This document shows, piece after piece, positions 32,931 through 43,445 of a DNA stretch of 64,000 nucleotides. A model generated the notes under the pieces. It was not told where the DNA came from and did not search any database. It worked only from the letters and a program-made list of their open reading frames with translations. Origin of the DNA: Rhyzopertha dominica (Eukaryota > Arthropoda > Insecta > Coleoptera > Bostrichidae); NCBI GenBank assembly GCA_025024175.1, contig QCXZ01000041.1, forward strand, positions 9,915,786-9,979,785. Reading direction: 5' to 3'. How positions within the stretch are numbered: the stretch's first letter is position 1; each line of letters begins with the position of its first letter. Both the position numbers and the translations under genes were made by a program.

Positions 32931-33884
32931 ATTTTTCATACCCGACCTAAGCCTTGTGACTTACTTTAAGAGATTACGGTGAATCACAATGCGTTTGCCC
33001 AGCAAGATAACGTCATTCATTGCGTGGTTATTATATTACAAATCGCACCCGGTATTACGATAAAGAGTCCCCCTGATCTACTTTGACACCAACCTCTAAA
33101 ATGGTATGTCTACTAGCCTCATTGCCGAAATGCGATAATCATGCACATTTAAATCAATAAGCAGTTTTTCCTTTTTCTTAAATCTATTTTGTCTGCTTTC
33201 TGTTTAGTTGAGTTCTTGTTGCTGTAGAAGTATCTTTTTTTACTGGAAGAACGTCTAACGTATGAGTATTGGTATTTACATATTGTTCCGTGGGTGGTTA
33301 TGGTTTTATTAATGTTAATAGTAGATAAGTACTTCATTTATTTAACTACTCACGGTTGCGCTTAAGTAGGGGAAAAAGAAATTTACGAAGTAAAAAAGTC
33401 TTTTATTTGCACAGACCGTTTCGCATTCTAAGATGCCGGGTACCCATAGAAAATGCACGAATATTCGGTTTCCTCCATTTGGAACGCACTGTAATAATGT
33501 AAGCTGCTGTTAACTTATTTGTAACATTGGGGTTCTACTGTCTTTCTGATGTGTAACGTTAAAACCAATTAAAATGTATCCATTTGGAAGTCGTTCTATG
33601 GTACCACTTTGGGGTGAAGTTAGTCTATTTATTTTATATAATCCTGTTGTAGTTATAGAGGAAAAGGACTATTACTGGTTATGCACATACAACGTAAGTA
33701 ATAGTTATTACGTTAGTTAACAATTTCCCAATTTTTTTATTTGATTGTGTTATTTACTTCATCCGGTCGATCAGGTCTGATGCCATCTTATGAGTGGTCT
33801 ATTTACATCCATCCCACCAATTTATCACAATCACACACGAATAAAGACATAACATATTTCCCCGGCTATGCAATATTTACTAAA
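32931..33884. other. Unrecognised DNA
   Basis: Nothing recognised. Confidence 0.4.
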
Positions 33885-33886
33885 TA

Positions 33887-34592
33887 CATGATGTTTCACG
33901 AATGATAATGACCCTGACGAAATTACATGCATCACGTTTTTTATTTTCTAAATGTTCTACACTTTTAAATGGTGTTTGGTATATTTGCTCTTTTACCATT
34001 CCCCACAGAAAAAATTCCAAAGGAGTAAGGTCCGGGCTTCTCGGTGGCCAAGGATTAATTAAACCTCTTCCTATCCATCGGTTAGGTAAAACCAAATCAA
34101 GATGATTTCGCACTATTCTATGATAATGCGCAGGTGCCCCATCTTGTTGGAACCCTAAATCTTGCCTTACTTGTAAATTTACATTTTGGAGAAGTACCGG
34201 AAAATGTTTCTTAAAAAGTTTAGATAAGTATTGCCGTTTAAACTATCGCGAAAAAAATAAGGTCCAACAATGTGATTCCCCAATATTCCGCACCAGACAT
34301 TCGTCGAGTAGATAGTTTGAAAATGTCCTTCTCGAATCCAACGTGGATTTTTTTGCGCATAATAATGCATGTTATGTTTGTTAATTCCACCATTATTAGA
34401 AAATCTTGCTTCATCTGAGAAGCAAAAGTCATATAATCAAATTTTGGTGTTCCCGATGAAAGTTACAAAAAGCCAGTCTTCTAGGATAATCTGTCTCGTT
34501 TAAGGCCTGAATCTTGAATTTGTCTTCTATTTGGAAAACGTAGTCTGTATAAAGGGGCTGCAGCGGAAGCATTTTTCTTGCATTCACTATAA
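33887..34592 (-). pseudogene. Internally deleted DD41D-type transposase
   Basis: From the 5' side (high coordinates) the frame reads ECKKNASAAAPLYRLRFPNR, then jumps to LNETDYPRRLAFC, losing about 80 residues including the helix-turn-helix. It continues with CFSDEARFSNNG (first Asp), MHYYAQKNPRWIREG, STNVWCGILGN, FQQDGAPAHYHRIV (second Asp; frames change near 34160), RWIGRG and RSPDLTPLEFFLWG. The third acidic residue is Glu instead of Asp. The C-terminus fuses into the inverted repeat (KRDACNF...). Two or more frame changes make it non-functional. Confidence 0.8.
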
Positions 34593-34623
34593 ATTTATAC
34601 CATTATGTAAAATAACCACATTG

Positions 34624-35506
34624 TGTTAAATGTCAATTTTTGTATCTGCGTTATTATTAAAATAAAAGGTGTTTTTGTGCGTTTATTNATTTCTTGCTAT
34701 GTTTAGAATCGCTGTTAATAAGATAAATACTAATATCGAAGCGAATGAGTATGCATGCGATTAATTGTTTTNGCGAGAAATATCAGAGTCGCGAGGAGAT
34801 GCAAAAGTAGGCAATGAGTATGGATGTGTCATTTTTGACAGATATATATTCTTGATTTTGGCTCAGTGAGAGCGAGGTCTTTGGCCATGATGTGCCTCAG
34901 GCAGTGAGAGTAAGGTCTTTGGCCATGTTGTGCCTCAGGCAGAGAGAGTAAGGTCTTTGGCCATGATGTGCCTCAGGCAGTTTGAAACCCCTAGAGCAGA
35001 GTGCCCGATTAACAGCTGTGGTTCCTTCGAGTGGAGGACTTGCATTCCGGGGGGTAATGCAGGGTATCTCGAATGACATAGTTCTGGTGGAGAGGGTAGC
35101 CTTATTAGGTGCCCCCGATCCGGGCTATTGGAATGCGACCCTATAGGCCTTAGGGTGAGCGTTCGGGGAAGCCTCTACTATTTCAGGTTGACACTAGCTA
35201 GTTGTTGAAGAGAGAAAACTAACAAGGTATTCATAACCACCATTGATAAAGATGTAATCTCAGGGATGAAGCCATAGACAGGACAAGGATGAGGCCCTGG
35301 GGTGAAAACCCCTCTGTGAGTCTTAACTGTATCTTTTTGAGTTTAACGGATGAGTAACTTATGTTTTGTTTTTGCATCTCCCGCGCGTATGTGAAACCGC
35401 CTTGTCTGTCCACCGGAGTGACCGTATTGTTATGACCCACGGATGAAGGCGGCGATAATGTAAGTTTTTCTTGATTATTCCCGCATTAGTTTTTCTATGT
35501 TTTTCA
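34624..35506 (+). repeat. 5' LTR
   Basis: 883 bp, TG...CA. Contains three tandem 38-bp units (34866-34979; GTGAGAGCGAGGTCTTTGGC and GATGTGCCTCAGGCA in each) and a GC-richer second half. Compared with the 3' LTR it has GAATGAGTATG instead of GAATGCGTATG, and Ns at 34688 and 34773. Short frames in it (34897-35079, 35231-35440) recur in the other LTR and are not genes. Confidence 0.9.
34866..34979 (+). repeat. Three 38-bp tandem units in the LTR
   Basis: Units at 34866, 34904 and 34942, each with AAGGTCTTTGGCCATG or the GAGGTC variant and ending CTCAGGCA. The same array occurs at 40394-40507. Tandem boxes in an LTR often are promoter or enhancer units; no direct evidence here. Confidence 0.85.
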
Positions 35507-35517
35507 TTCAGGTGTGG

Positions 35518-35855
35518 GGTCAAACAATCGGTTCACAGATTCGGTGAGATGAATTCAAAAAGTTTAAGCACGTTTTATCGCAGCGCAGTGGTTTGACAAA
35601 TTATAGTTTGTCGTAATTATAATTGGTGATCAAACAATCGGTTCACAGATTCGGTGAGATGAATTCAAAAAGTTTACGCACGTTTTATCGCAGCGCAGTG
35701 GTTTGACAAATTATAGTTTGTCGTAATTATAATTGGTGGTCAAACAATCGGTTCACTGATTCGATGAGATTAATAATAACGTATTCAACATTTTTAGCAC
35801 GTTTTGTCGCAGCGCAGTGGTATGACAAGTTATCGTTTGTCGTAATTATAATTAG
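35518..35855 (+). repeat. Three 110-bp tandem units after the 5' LTR
   Basis: Units begin GGTCAAACAATCGGTTCAC at 35518, GATCAAACAATCGG at 35628 and GGTCAAACAATCGG at 35738, period 110. The first two are almost identical; the third is diverged and has a small indel. Each contains GACAAATTATAGTTTGTC or a variant, a short inverted repeat. They may be the leader of the LTR element or tandem promoter monomers of the LINE that follows. Confidence 0.8.
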
Positions 35856-36017
35856 TGGTTAAGCAGCGGCTGACAGTTTTTGTGCAAAAGACGTTTATTC
35901 AGTAAAGTTCTTGGCCTTAACAGGATCTCTTTTGTTTCGGCGTGATTATTGGTAGATCTAATACCTCTATCATACATGTTTTGCATATTCCTTCATGTTC
36001 ATGCAAATATGGGTACC

Positions 36018-36050
36018 CATCATCAACATCATCATCATCATCACCATCAT
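36018..36050 (+). repeat. ATC/CAT microsatellite
   Basis: An imperfect (CAT)n run, CATCATCAACATCATCATCA and onward, lying between the tandem units and the LINE ORF1 remnant. Confidence 0.8.
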
Positions 36051-36264
36051 TTTCTTTCATTTCTTGATGTTTAATAACATCCTATGATAACATTATACAG
36101 GCAGTTGCCCAATCGTGTAATTATCAAGCCCCGAAGCGCTGTTGACCTTTCTGAAATCTTGCGATGAGAATCAACGAAGTACATTTCCTATTTCTTATTT
36201 AAAGATAAGGTAATGCACAGCGAGTAGACGTGATCCAGCGATTCTCCGGTTATTTGTGTTTTAA

Positions 36265-36520
36265 GTGCCCAGTTTATGTGATTTAAATTTTTATTTTGAA
36301 GCCATAGATGACTGTCATCGGGTGGTAAGTGTGAATACTGGAAGAGATCGATATAGAATCGTCAGATTCTGCTCAAGGAAGTATAGGCAGCTCATATTTT
36401 ACATATTTTACAAGAAGTTGTTGAGAGGAACCAATATTTCCATAAAAGAAGATCTCGCCAGGAAGCGTCTAGAATTACCACAACTCTGCAGCTCTGAATT
36501 TGGTGCTTGTTATTAAGGTT
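36265..36520 (+). pseudogene. LINE ORF1 C-terminal remnant
   Basis: The frame reads RDRYRIVRFCSRKYRQLIF, then KKLLRGTNISIKEDLARKRL. This resembles the C-terminal part of LINE ORF1 proteins (VRF.S...R..(I)...K.L.GT.I.I.EDLT..R..L), which bind element RNA. The N-terminus is missing or unreadable. It lies in the expected place, upstream of the endonuclease. Confidence 0.55.
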
Positions 36521-36972
36521 TTTCACGTAAGAAAAGCTTTTCTTTGATGCTTAATTTACTATTTTATTAATCATACAAGTAAATTATCTACAGTTTATCT
36601 GTTGACGTGACATTCAAACATTACTTTAACACTTGTAACGTATGGACTTAACAAGGTTAAGTCAAAGTAATAGTTAATGGTCGTAAATACTCTGTAAATT
36701 CTGTTGACGATGTAGTCAATATACAGAACAGTATTAGTAGCAGTTAATTGGCAACGTTATCCTTTTATTGTGTGGCGCGGATTTGTTGCTACCGTAAAAT
36801 GTAATGCTTTTCCAGAAGCTACCGCCGGTTGTTAAGTATTAATTTTGCTTTTCTTTAATTAACCAATTAAACAGACTTCAGTACAATTTAGTTTAATTAA
36901 GTCAGGTTGTATTTGTTCTCATTTAGAGGTAATAGATATCCTGTATAAGTTTAGCTTATAATTATTATAAAG

Positions 36973-37580
36973 GTTGCACATCTTAATGTAAGATCGCTCT
37001 TAGCACATTTTCAAGATTTTATAATTTAGTTCAAAGTGCAAACCATGTTGTTGTTATGGTTAGCGAGACATGGTTGTCTAATAATGTAGATCTATCTATT
37101 TTAGCAATACCTGGTTACAATCTTCGTTATACGCATCGTGCTGAGGGACGAAGTGGTGGCATATAACAAGTCGACTTTTTGTAACTCGTTAATAGAGTTC
37201 GCATCCGCGTAGGGACTGTAAATTATGCATTCGGCGTATGCTATCGTCCCCCTAACTCCAGCTTGGGCAATTTTGTTGAAACCCTTGATAATATCTTTGG
37301 TCTTGTTTGCGGTACGTATGGATATGTTGTCTGCCTGGGTGATTTCAACATTAGTTTCCTAAATATTTTTAACCCTGTGTGTGCATGTTTGGAGGCATAC
37401 AACTTGGTAAGTCTTGGATGAATCGAATAGAGTGACTGGTAACTCAAGCTTACTGATTGATCCTTTATTCGTATCCCATTCTCTAAATGTTACAAGATAC
37501 GGTACGAAGAACTGTGACGATATTTCTGACCACATATTGGTTTCTTGTGAATTTAGTGCACCTAAGATTAAATGTGAGCC
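36973..37580 (+). pseudogene. LINE ORF2 endonuclease domain remnant
   Basis: Frames read VRSLLAHFQDFYNLVQSANH, VVVMVSETWLS, AIPGYNLRYTHRAEGRSGG, then FGVCYRPPNS and YVVCLGDFNIS. These are the blocks of the apurinic-type endonuclease that nicks target DNA in jockey/CR1-group LINEs (N.RSL..H..., SETWL, GY...R.DR..GGG, YRPP, GDFN). At least three frame changes break it. Confidence 0.75.
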
Positions 37581-38229
37581 CAAATATGTTACTTATGTGT
37601 AGATCTTTCAGACGCTTTGATGTCAGTGAGTTTCGGAAAAGTTTGGAATCTATTGAATGGACTGATGTGATACGTGAAACCACTATTGATAAGAAACTTG
37701 ATAATTTCAACACCCTAATTATTTATCTTTGATCGGCATGCCCTGGTGGTAACGTCTAGGGTACTAAAGTCCAATGCAATGTGGTGTTGTTCTGAACTCA
37801 AATGTCTCATGAGTAAACGTGATGCATCCTTCTGTAAATACAAACGAAGTAAACTTCCTGAAAATTTTGCTGTATACAAGATGTTGAGGAACTTGACTGT
37901 GAACTCTGTTAGGACAGAAAAAAGTCATTAGATAGGTTCAGTTGCTTCTAGTTGAGATATAAAAACTATTTGGTCGGCTCTGCCCAATTTAAACATTGGT
38001 ACTAACAAAGTGAGATCTGAACTGCCTTCAAACCTGTCTAATAGCAATTCTATTAATGCATATTTTTCACGGTTTATTTAATCAAATAATATCGTCTCTA
38101 ATCATAGAATGCAATATTATGAGAATGCTCGATTCCCATCCCTACAAAAATTTTCCTTGAGAATGGGTACTTTAGAAGAAGTACACTACTCACTCTTTAA
38201 CGCAAAAAAGATAATTGTGGCAAAGACAA

Positions 38230-39150
38230 CATCTCGTTGAAAATGTTGCGCTTATATATTCCCATTATTGATTTATACCTATTACACGTCTTCAATTATT
38301 GTTGTATGGAAAAAGCTTATTTCCCTACAATGTGGAAGAAAGTCATCGCAATACCTCTACCTAAAAAGTCTAACCCTGAAAACTTGTCGAATTTATGTTT
38401 GATTAGTATCTTACCTGCAGCTTTAAAACTGTTTGAATCTCTAGTCTACGAACAGATATCTGACTTTGTCTTTTCTTGGAAAATGATTCCGATGCGCAGT
38501 GTGGATTCAGACGCGGTCGAAGCGCTCCTACTGCACTAGCTTCAGTCATTGATGATCTCATTTCAGCTCATGATAAGGGTTTAGTCAGTGCTTTGGTTTT
38601 GCTAGATTTTTCAAAAGCGTTCGATACTATTAATCATGGTCTGTTATGTCCCAAACTAAAGTCTTACTGTTTCAGCAGTTTGTCGGTACAGTTTATTAGA
38701 TCTTACTTGAGCGATAGAACCCAAGTGGTAAAATAAATATAGTGTCTCCTTTGAATTGTCAGTTAGATCTGGTGTTCTGCAAGGCTCCACATTAGGATCT
38801 CGGCTTTTCATAATATGTACGTCTGATATAGCGAACTCAGTTCTTCATTGTAAAGTAATAACTTACGCCGATTACACACAGTTGTATTTTAGTTTCGATA
38901 AGCATGATTTCGCAAGGGCTGACAAAATTCTGAACAAAGAACTTGAAAAATTAAGAAAACTGTCTGCTGAACATGGCCTTCAATTGAATTTGTCTAAGTC
39001 GCAGTTGATGGTCTTTGGTTATAAAGGTAGTATAAAATTTCTTATACGGTCTTTCAATATTTATATAGATTGCTCAAGATTAAATTTTGTTGATCATACT
39101 TTAATCTCATTATGGACACTCAGATCCGGTTTAAGCTGCATGTAACTAAG
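38230..39150 (+). pseudogene. LINE ORF2 reverse transcriptase, inactive
   Basis: Blocks in order: MWKKVIAIPLPKKSNP and NLCLISILPAALKLFESLVY (38330-38450), AQCGFRRGRSAPTAL (38490-38535), ALVLLDFSKAFDTINH (38594-38640, first catalytic Asp kept), VRSGVLQGSTLGSRLF (38760-38810), and TYADYTQLYF (38860-38890). The usual YADD is YADY, so the second Asp of the pair is lost. Frames change between blocks. The enzyme would be dead. Clade is jockey/CR1-like by the overall pattern. Confidence 0.85.
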
Positions 39151-39309
39151 TTAATACAAAAATCATTTTTAACCTTAAGTTATTTTATGCTTGTAGACAT
39201 TTTTTTACCGTTAATTTGAAAAGGCAATTATGTGATTTACTCGTTCTCGTCCTCTTTAATTATTGCAATTTTTTATATTACCCCTGTTTGGATTCAGTTG
39301 ATAGAAACA

Positions 39310-39840
39310 GGATTCAGAGTGTTTAGAATGCACGCTGTCGCTTGGTTTTTGGCTTGCAACGCGGGGACCACGTATCTTACAGAATTAACTCTTTGAATTG
39401 GCTACGCATAAATTCCCGCTGGAATTTTTATTTGAGTTGTTTCGTCCATGCTTTACTAAATTCTCCTGATGCATGTGAAAAGTTGAGGTGTAAGTTTGCC
39501 CCTCATTCATCTACGCATTCACGTGATAAACGAGATTAAGCTAAGTATTTGTTGCCTCGCCATCGCTCTGTTACGTTTGTTCGCTGCTTCACATACAACG
39601 CTGTAAGGCGGNAAAGCTGTAAGGCTCGCCCTTCCGAGCGAGTTTTAANAAAATAAATATTAANAAATTTAAATTTAAACTAAGACAGNTATTTTTCGAT
39701 CGTCAGATTTCATGATGACCATGACTTACTTCGTTCGTTCGGACTCGATGAGGTTTCAAGCAATAGCTTACTATCCCCAAAGACCACACATGAAGGCTAA
39801 CCTAAGGAGATAAGACACCTGTTGATAATAATAACTGAAG
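39310..39840 (+). pseudogene. LINE ORF2 C-terminal end and 3' UTR
   Basis: FGLQRGDHVSYRINSLNWLR then, after a stop, LPRHRSVTFVRCFTYNAVRR, LPSEF and KFKLRQ-like text in shifted frames. This is the C-terminal region of CR1/jockey-type ORF2 proteins (..YN.(V)R.WN.LP..I......FK..L...). Ns at 39612, 39650, 39664 and 39689 add uncertainty. The segment ends near GATAATAATAA (39826-39836), a plausible LINE 3' end. Confidence 0.6.
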
Positions 39841-40151
39841 CGTAAGACGTATAATCAATTAACAATAGGGGTATTCATAAATTATACCATAATATATATA
39901 GTTTAAGTTTCTTTTCGAAGGTTAAGTAGAATAGCTTCTGCTAGACTTTGCCTTTATTGATCATGTATTACTCTCAGTATCTGCTCTTGTTTTAATAAAA
40001 TCTATTTATTACTATCAAATCCATTTATTACATCAGATACCATCGATGAGGACAGTGGCTCAGATGAAGTACCATTGCCTAATTTATCCCAATCAAGTAG
40101 GGATACCGAATAATTATGTCGTGAGGACACGACCCTGTTAGGTTGGCCGAA
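39841..40151 (+). other. 3' interior of the LTR element
   Basis: Contains the end of an open frame, TIDEDSGSDEVPLPNLSQSS then RDTE and stop (about 40037-40111), which could be the tail of a pol polyprotein. Then GTCGTGAGGACACGACC and GTTAGGTTGGCCGAA immediately before the 3' LTR, where a polypurine tract belongs; it is not a good one. Confidence 0.45.
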
Positions 40152-41034
40152 TGTTAAATGTCAATTTTTGTATCTGCGTTATTATTAAAATAAAAGGTGT
40201 TTTTGTGCGTTTATTAATTTCTTGCTATGTTTAGAATCGCTGTTAATAAGATAAATACTAATATCGAAGCGAATGCGTATGCATGCGATTAATTGTTTTG
40301 GCGAGAAATATCAGAGTCGCGAGGAGATGCAAAAGTAGGCAATGAGTATGGATGTGTCATTTTTGACAGATATATATTCTTGATTTTGGCTCAGTGAGAG
40401 CGAGGTCTTTGGCCATGATGTGCCTCAGGCAGTGAGAGTAAGGTCTTTGGCCATGTTGTGCCTCAGGCAGAGAGAGTAAGGTCTTTGGCCATGATGTGCC
40501 TCAGGCAGTTTGAAACCCCTAGAGCAGAGTGCCCGATTAACAGCTGTGGTTCCTTCGAGTGGAGGACTTGCATTCCGGGGGGTAATGCAGGGTATCTCGA
40601 ATGACATAGTTCTGGTGGAGAGGGTAGCCTTATTAGGTGCCCCCGATCCGGGCTATTGGAATGCGACCCTATAGGCCTTAGGGTGAGCGTTCGGGGAAGC
40701 CTCTACTATTTCAGGTTGACACTAGCTAGTTGTTGAAGAGAGAAAACTAACAAGGTATTCATAACCACCATTGATAAAGATGTAATCTCAGGGATGAAGC
40801 CATAGACAGGACAAGGATGAGGCCCTGGGGTGAAAACCCCTCTGTGAGTCTTAACTGTATCTTTTTGAGTTTAACGGATGAGTAACTTATGTTTTGTTTT
40901 TGCATCTCCCGCGCGTATGTGAAACCGCCTTGTCTGTCCACCGGAGTGACCGTATTGTTATGACCCACGGATGAAGGCGGCGATAATGTAAGTTTTTCTT
41001 GATTATTCCCGCATTAGTTTTTCTATGTTTTTCA
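40152..41034 (+). repeat. 3' LTR
   Basis: 883 bp, same ends and internal features as the 5' LTR, including three 38-bp units at 40394-40507. Followed by ATTG, the duplicated target. Confidence 0.9.
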
Positions 41035-41123
41035 ATTGGCTATGAGAATGTATTTTAGGTTGCATTTTTAATTTCGTCAGGGCATTATCATCTGAACATG
41101 CACATCCTGTATACTGTTTTTCG

Positions 41124-41124
<1 letters not shown>

Positions 41125-41166
<42 letters not shown>

Positions 41167-41191
41167 ATATATATATATATATATATATATT
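41125..41191. repeat. (AT)n microsatellite
   Basis: An AT dinucleotide run broken once by a C (41165), just outside the DD41D transposon's right end. Confidence 0.95.
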
Positions 41192-41685
41192 TCGATTATT
41201 ATGCAAATAACAATGTAAAAAACTAAGCACCGAGCGCATTTCTTTCACATTTGACCCAGACGGAGACCCAAACCTGAGCCAAACCGTTGATGACAAAATC
41301 AAAATTGCTAGGAAAGCTAAGCGTAGAATCAGCTGATGACATCAGTCATGTTCGTAGTGGCCTGATAGCATGGCCAGTATATGGATACCATCTGTGGTTC
41401 CAGCGTTGGCAGACTGTCGGTGCGATTTCTATGCCGAACGGTAGACGGTTATAGTGAAATAACATCTCCACGCAGAACAAAAATATTACTTAGGACTGAT
41501 TGAATATTGTGAAGGTACAATCTGAAGGCAGCAAATCCTATATTATAAATCCAGCAAAAAATGTCTTCTGCGACAATTCGTCGTGGTAGTAGCTGATAAA
41601 TGTGTTGTTTTCCTCGATCAAATCAGTAACGTTCTGCGACTGGAATATTTGAATTGTTTTGAAACCACGTCGCCTGAGTTTCTAG
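41192..41685. other. Unrecognised DNA
   Basis: Nothing recognised. Confidence 0.4.
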
Positions 41686-42185
41686 TGACTGTAGCTGGTG
41701 CAACAGGTATCGCGTGGGCGCCTCCGGATGCCTACACAGAATTAGTCGCATCCCCGGTGATTAATAAGCGTCGCGGGGTGCGCGCCTCACCTGCCCGCGG
41801 AATCCGCAAAGGCGGGCGCCAAGTGTTTTATAAATCGGCGCTCGCGGCTCAGATTCGTTTTATTCAATAAAACCATCGCGTTTCATGGTTAGTTGAATTA
41901 TCGACTGCGGCGCGGCTTTCCAGTTGACGTAATTTGTGGAAATGTGCGCTTTTTTCGATCCACTCGGCGGCGGCTATTCCATTAGGGCCGTCGCATTGCC
42001 GGATCGCCAATACAACGTGCAATAAATATTAAAATAAGGTTTCGGCTTCGCGCCCGACTATAAATCCTAACGCTAAACATTGCTGCCGCCGTCGGTGTAG
42101 GTAACACGTCCTCGCCAAAGCTAATAAGCCAATTTGTCGCTGATTTTTAAGGGAATTAGCCCGCTTGAGATTTACGTCATGTGGA
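41686..42185. promoter_or_regulatory. GC-rich island, candidate regulatory element
   Basis: One of the clearest islands. It holds GGTGATTAATAAGCG, TTTTATTCAATAAAACC, CCATTAGGGCC and AGCTAATAAGCC, i.e. many homeodomain-type ATTA and TTTAT cores amid CG-rich text. The plus frame to 41870 has no domain. No repeat ends seen. Candidate enhancer by composition only. Confidence 0.4.
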
Positions 42186-43430
42186 GCCTTGTGTAGCTGT
42201 TAAAAGTCAACAGGCATTATTCAAATACCTCATTCCGCATGTTGTACGTTCAAACTATGTAAATACGTGTTAAGTGGCACGCCACTCGACATTTCAGCTA
42301 ATTTTGTATTCCCATATCGATGTCTTTAAACGACGCCAGCACCTGCTTTAAATAACAATGCTATCGAGTGGTGAGAAAGAATAAGTTATGCTGCTAGTCC
42401 AGGTAATGTGAAACATATACGTGTATTTGTCATTGTCGCCGTTTTACTATTCGTGATGATCACCCGAGTTTAAGCTTTCTGCTTAACAAGCAGAAAATAA
42501 CGATTGCAGCCATTTATTTTAACGCCCGTTGCAAATTTTGCATAGATGCTCTCTTTATGGCTCTTCATTAATCAAATGTTTTAAACATACCATTTTATTT
42601 TACAATCCATTAGACACAGGGTATTCCTAATTGAAGTTTAAAGATTTTGGAGGAGAAAAACAATTTTTATGGACATATATCCAGAAATGTTTCCTAAGGG
42701 AGCTAGGGCCCCTGAAGTTGGTAATCAAACGAAAAAGTTTGGAATATGTTTCTTCAGGAACAACCTTAATCCGAAGTCATTGCATAGACTTTGAAAAACA
42801 GGCACCACTGTTCTTTTCTCCTCTATAAATGTATGTATGTATATCAGATACCTCTTTACTCGAAGAGTGTTACGGTTTGTATCGAAAATAAAAGCTATAA
42901 ATAGTTACAGAACAGAACAGTAGTTACTAGCTCTTTAGGAAATTATTTTATTTCTTCAGATTTAGCGCCGTCTTCTGACCTTCCTGCCACGACTTCCCTT
43001 CTCTCTCTCTCTCTTTCTCTTTGGCTTTCCTCTTTTCGGATTATCCTAAGTTGTTAACACCCATGCGTTCTTTACCTGAACTATATTTTTCGTTCGGTGC
43101 AATTGTCCATACCCAACAAGTAAAATTATTTTATAATTTCCAAATAGCAAGGCATATTTGCTTTATTGTTGTTTTATTATTGTTCCTCGACGTCTATTTT
43201 ATTTTATAAGGTATTCCCCTACGATTACTCAGCTTCAGTACACTAAATTGTTATATAGTTTAGTGTTAGGAACGTTTTCACAGCAAAATTATAAAACAGT
43301 GTTAAGCACCGTTTTGTACTCATTGTATAAAGGTTTATACAACTTTTTATAGAACATTTTCCCAGTGGAGAAACATTATTTTATAAAGTGTTTAAATATG
43401 TGTTATTCAACAATGAATGGTCATCTTGTG
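42186..43430. other. Unrecognised DNA with a CT microsatellite
   Basis: A (CT)n run lies at 43001-43020. Frames at 42631-43352 are hydrophobic but featureless. From about 43200 the words TTATAAAAC and GTTTTATA recur and continue to about 44560 on the far side of the hairpin repeat. Confidence 0.4.
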
Positions 43431-43445
43431 AACACCTATAAAACT

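Larger units (their letters stand above)
34624..41034 (+). mobile_element. LTR retrotransposon (883-bp LTRs) carrying a dead LINE
   Basis: Two direct repeats of 883 bp, each TG...CA bounded (TGTTAAATG ... TTTTTCA), flank a 4.6-kb interior and are themselves flanked by a 4-bp duplication ATTG (34620-34623, 41035-41038). Read side by side, the LTRs differ at one certain position plus two Ns, so the insertion is recent or the repeats were homogenised. The interior lacks recognisable gag, protease or integrase. It begins TTCAGGTGTGGGGTC, possibly a degenerate primer-binding site, holds a decayed LINE (36265-39715), and ends with an ORF tail and GTTAGGTTGGCCGAA where a polypurine tract is expected. 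It must have moved using proteins of another element. A 4-bp duplication fits Ty3/gypsy or BEL/Pao. Assembly collapse of the LTRs would weaken the age argument. Confidence 0.85.
33887..41109 (-). mobile_element. DD41D-type mariner-like transposon split by an LTR element
   Basis: The left end is TA + CATGATGTTTCACGAA (33887) and the right end CACATCCTG + TA (41109), imperfect inverses of CAGGATGTTTCAGGAAT, the 5' end of the copy at 62582. The element's own DNA is 33887-34623 plus 41039-41109; everything between is a later insertion. After removal of that insertion the two parts meet as CCAC-ATTG-GCTATGAGAA, matching 62640-62672 of the other copy apart from a 6-bp gap. The gene runs on the minus strand and has lost its helix-turn-helix region and C-terminus, so this is a deletion derivative. 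Confidence 0.85.

Noticed and set aside
34897..35440. Two minus frames in the LTR (60 and 69 codons)
   Set aside because: They recur identically in the 3' LTR because the LTRs are identical; the first is built on the 38-bp tandem units.
35940..40151. LTR-type gag-pol in the interior
   Set aside because: The readable RT and endonuclease blocks are of LINE type; no protease, RNase H or integrase motif was found. Only a short ORF tail near 40037-40111 may come from pol.
34620..41038. Two independent copies of an 883-bp repeat rather than one LTR element
   Set aside because: Their orientation, TG...CA ends, single shared ATTG duplication, and the rejoined transposon flanks require one insertion event.
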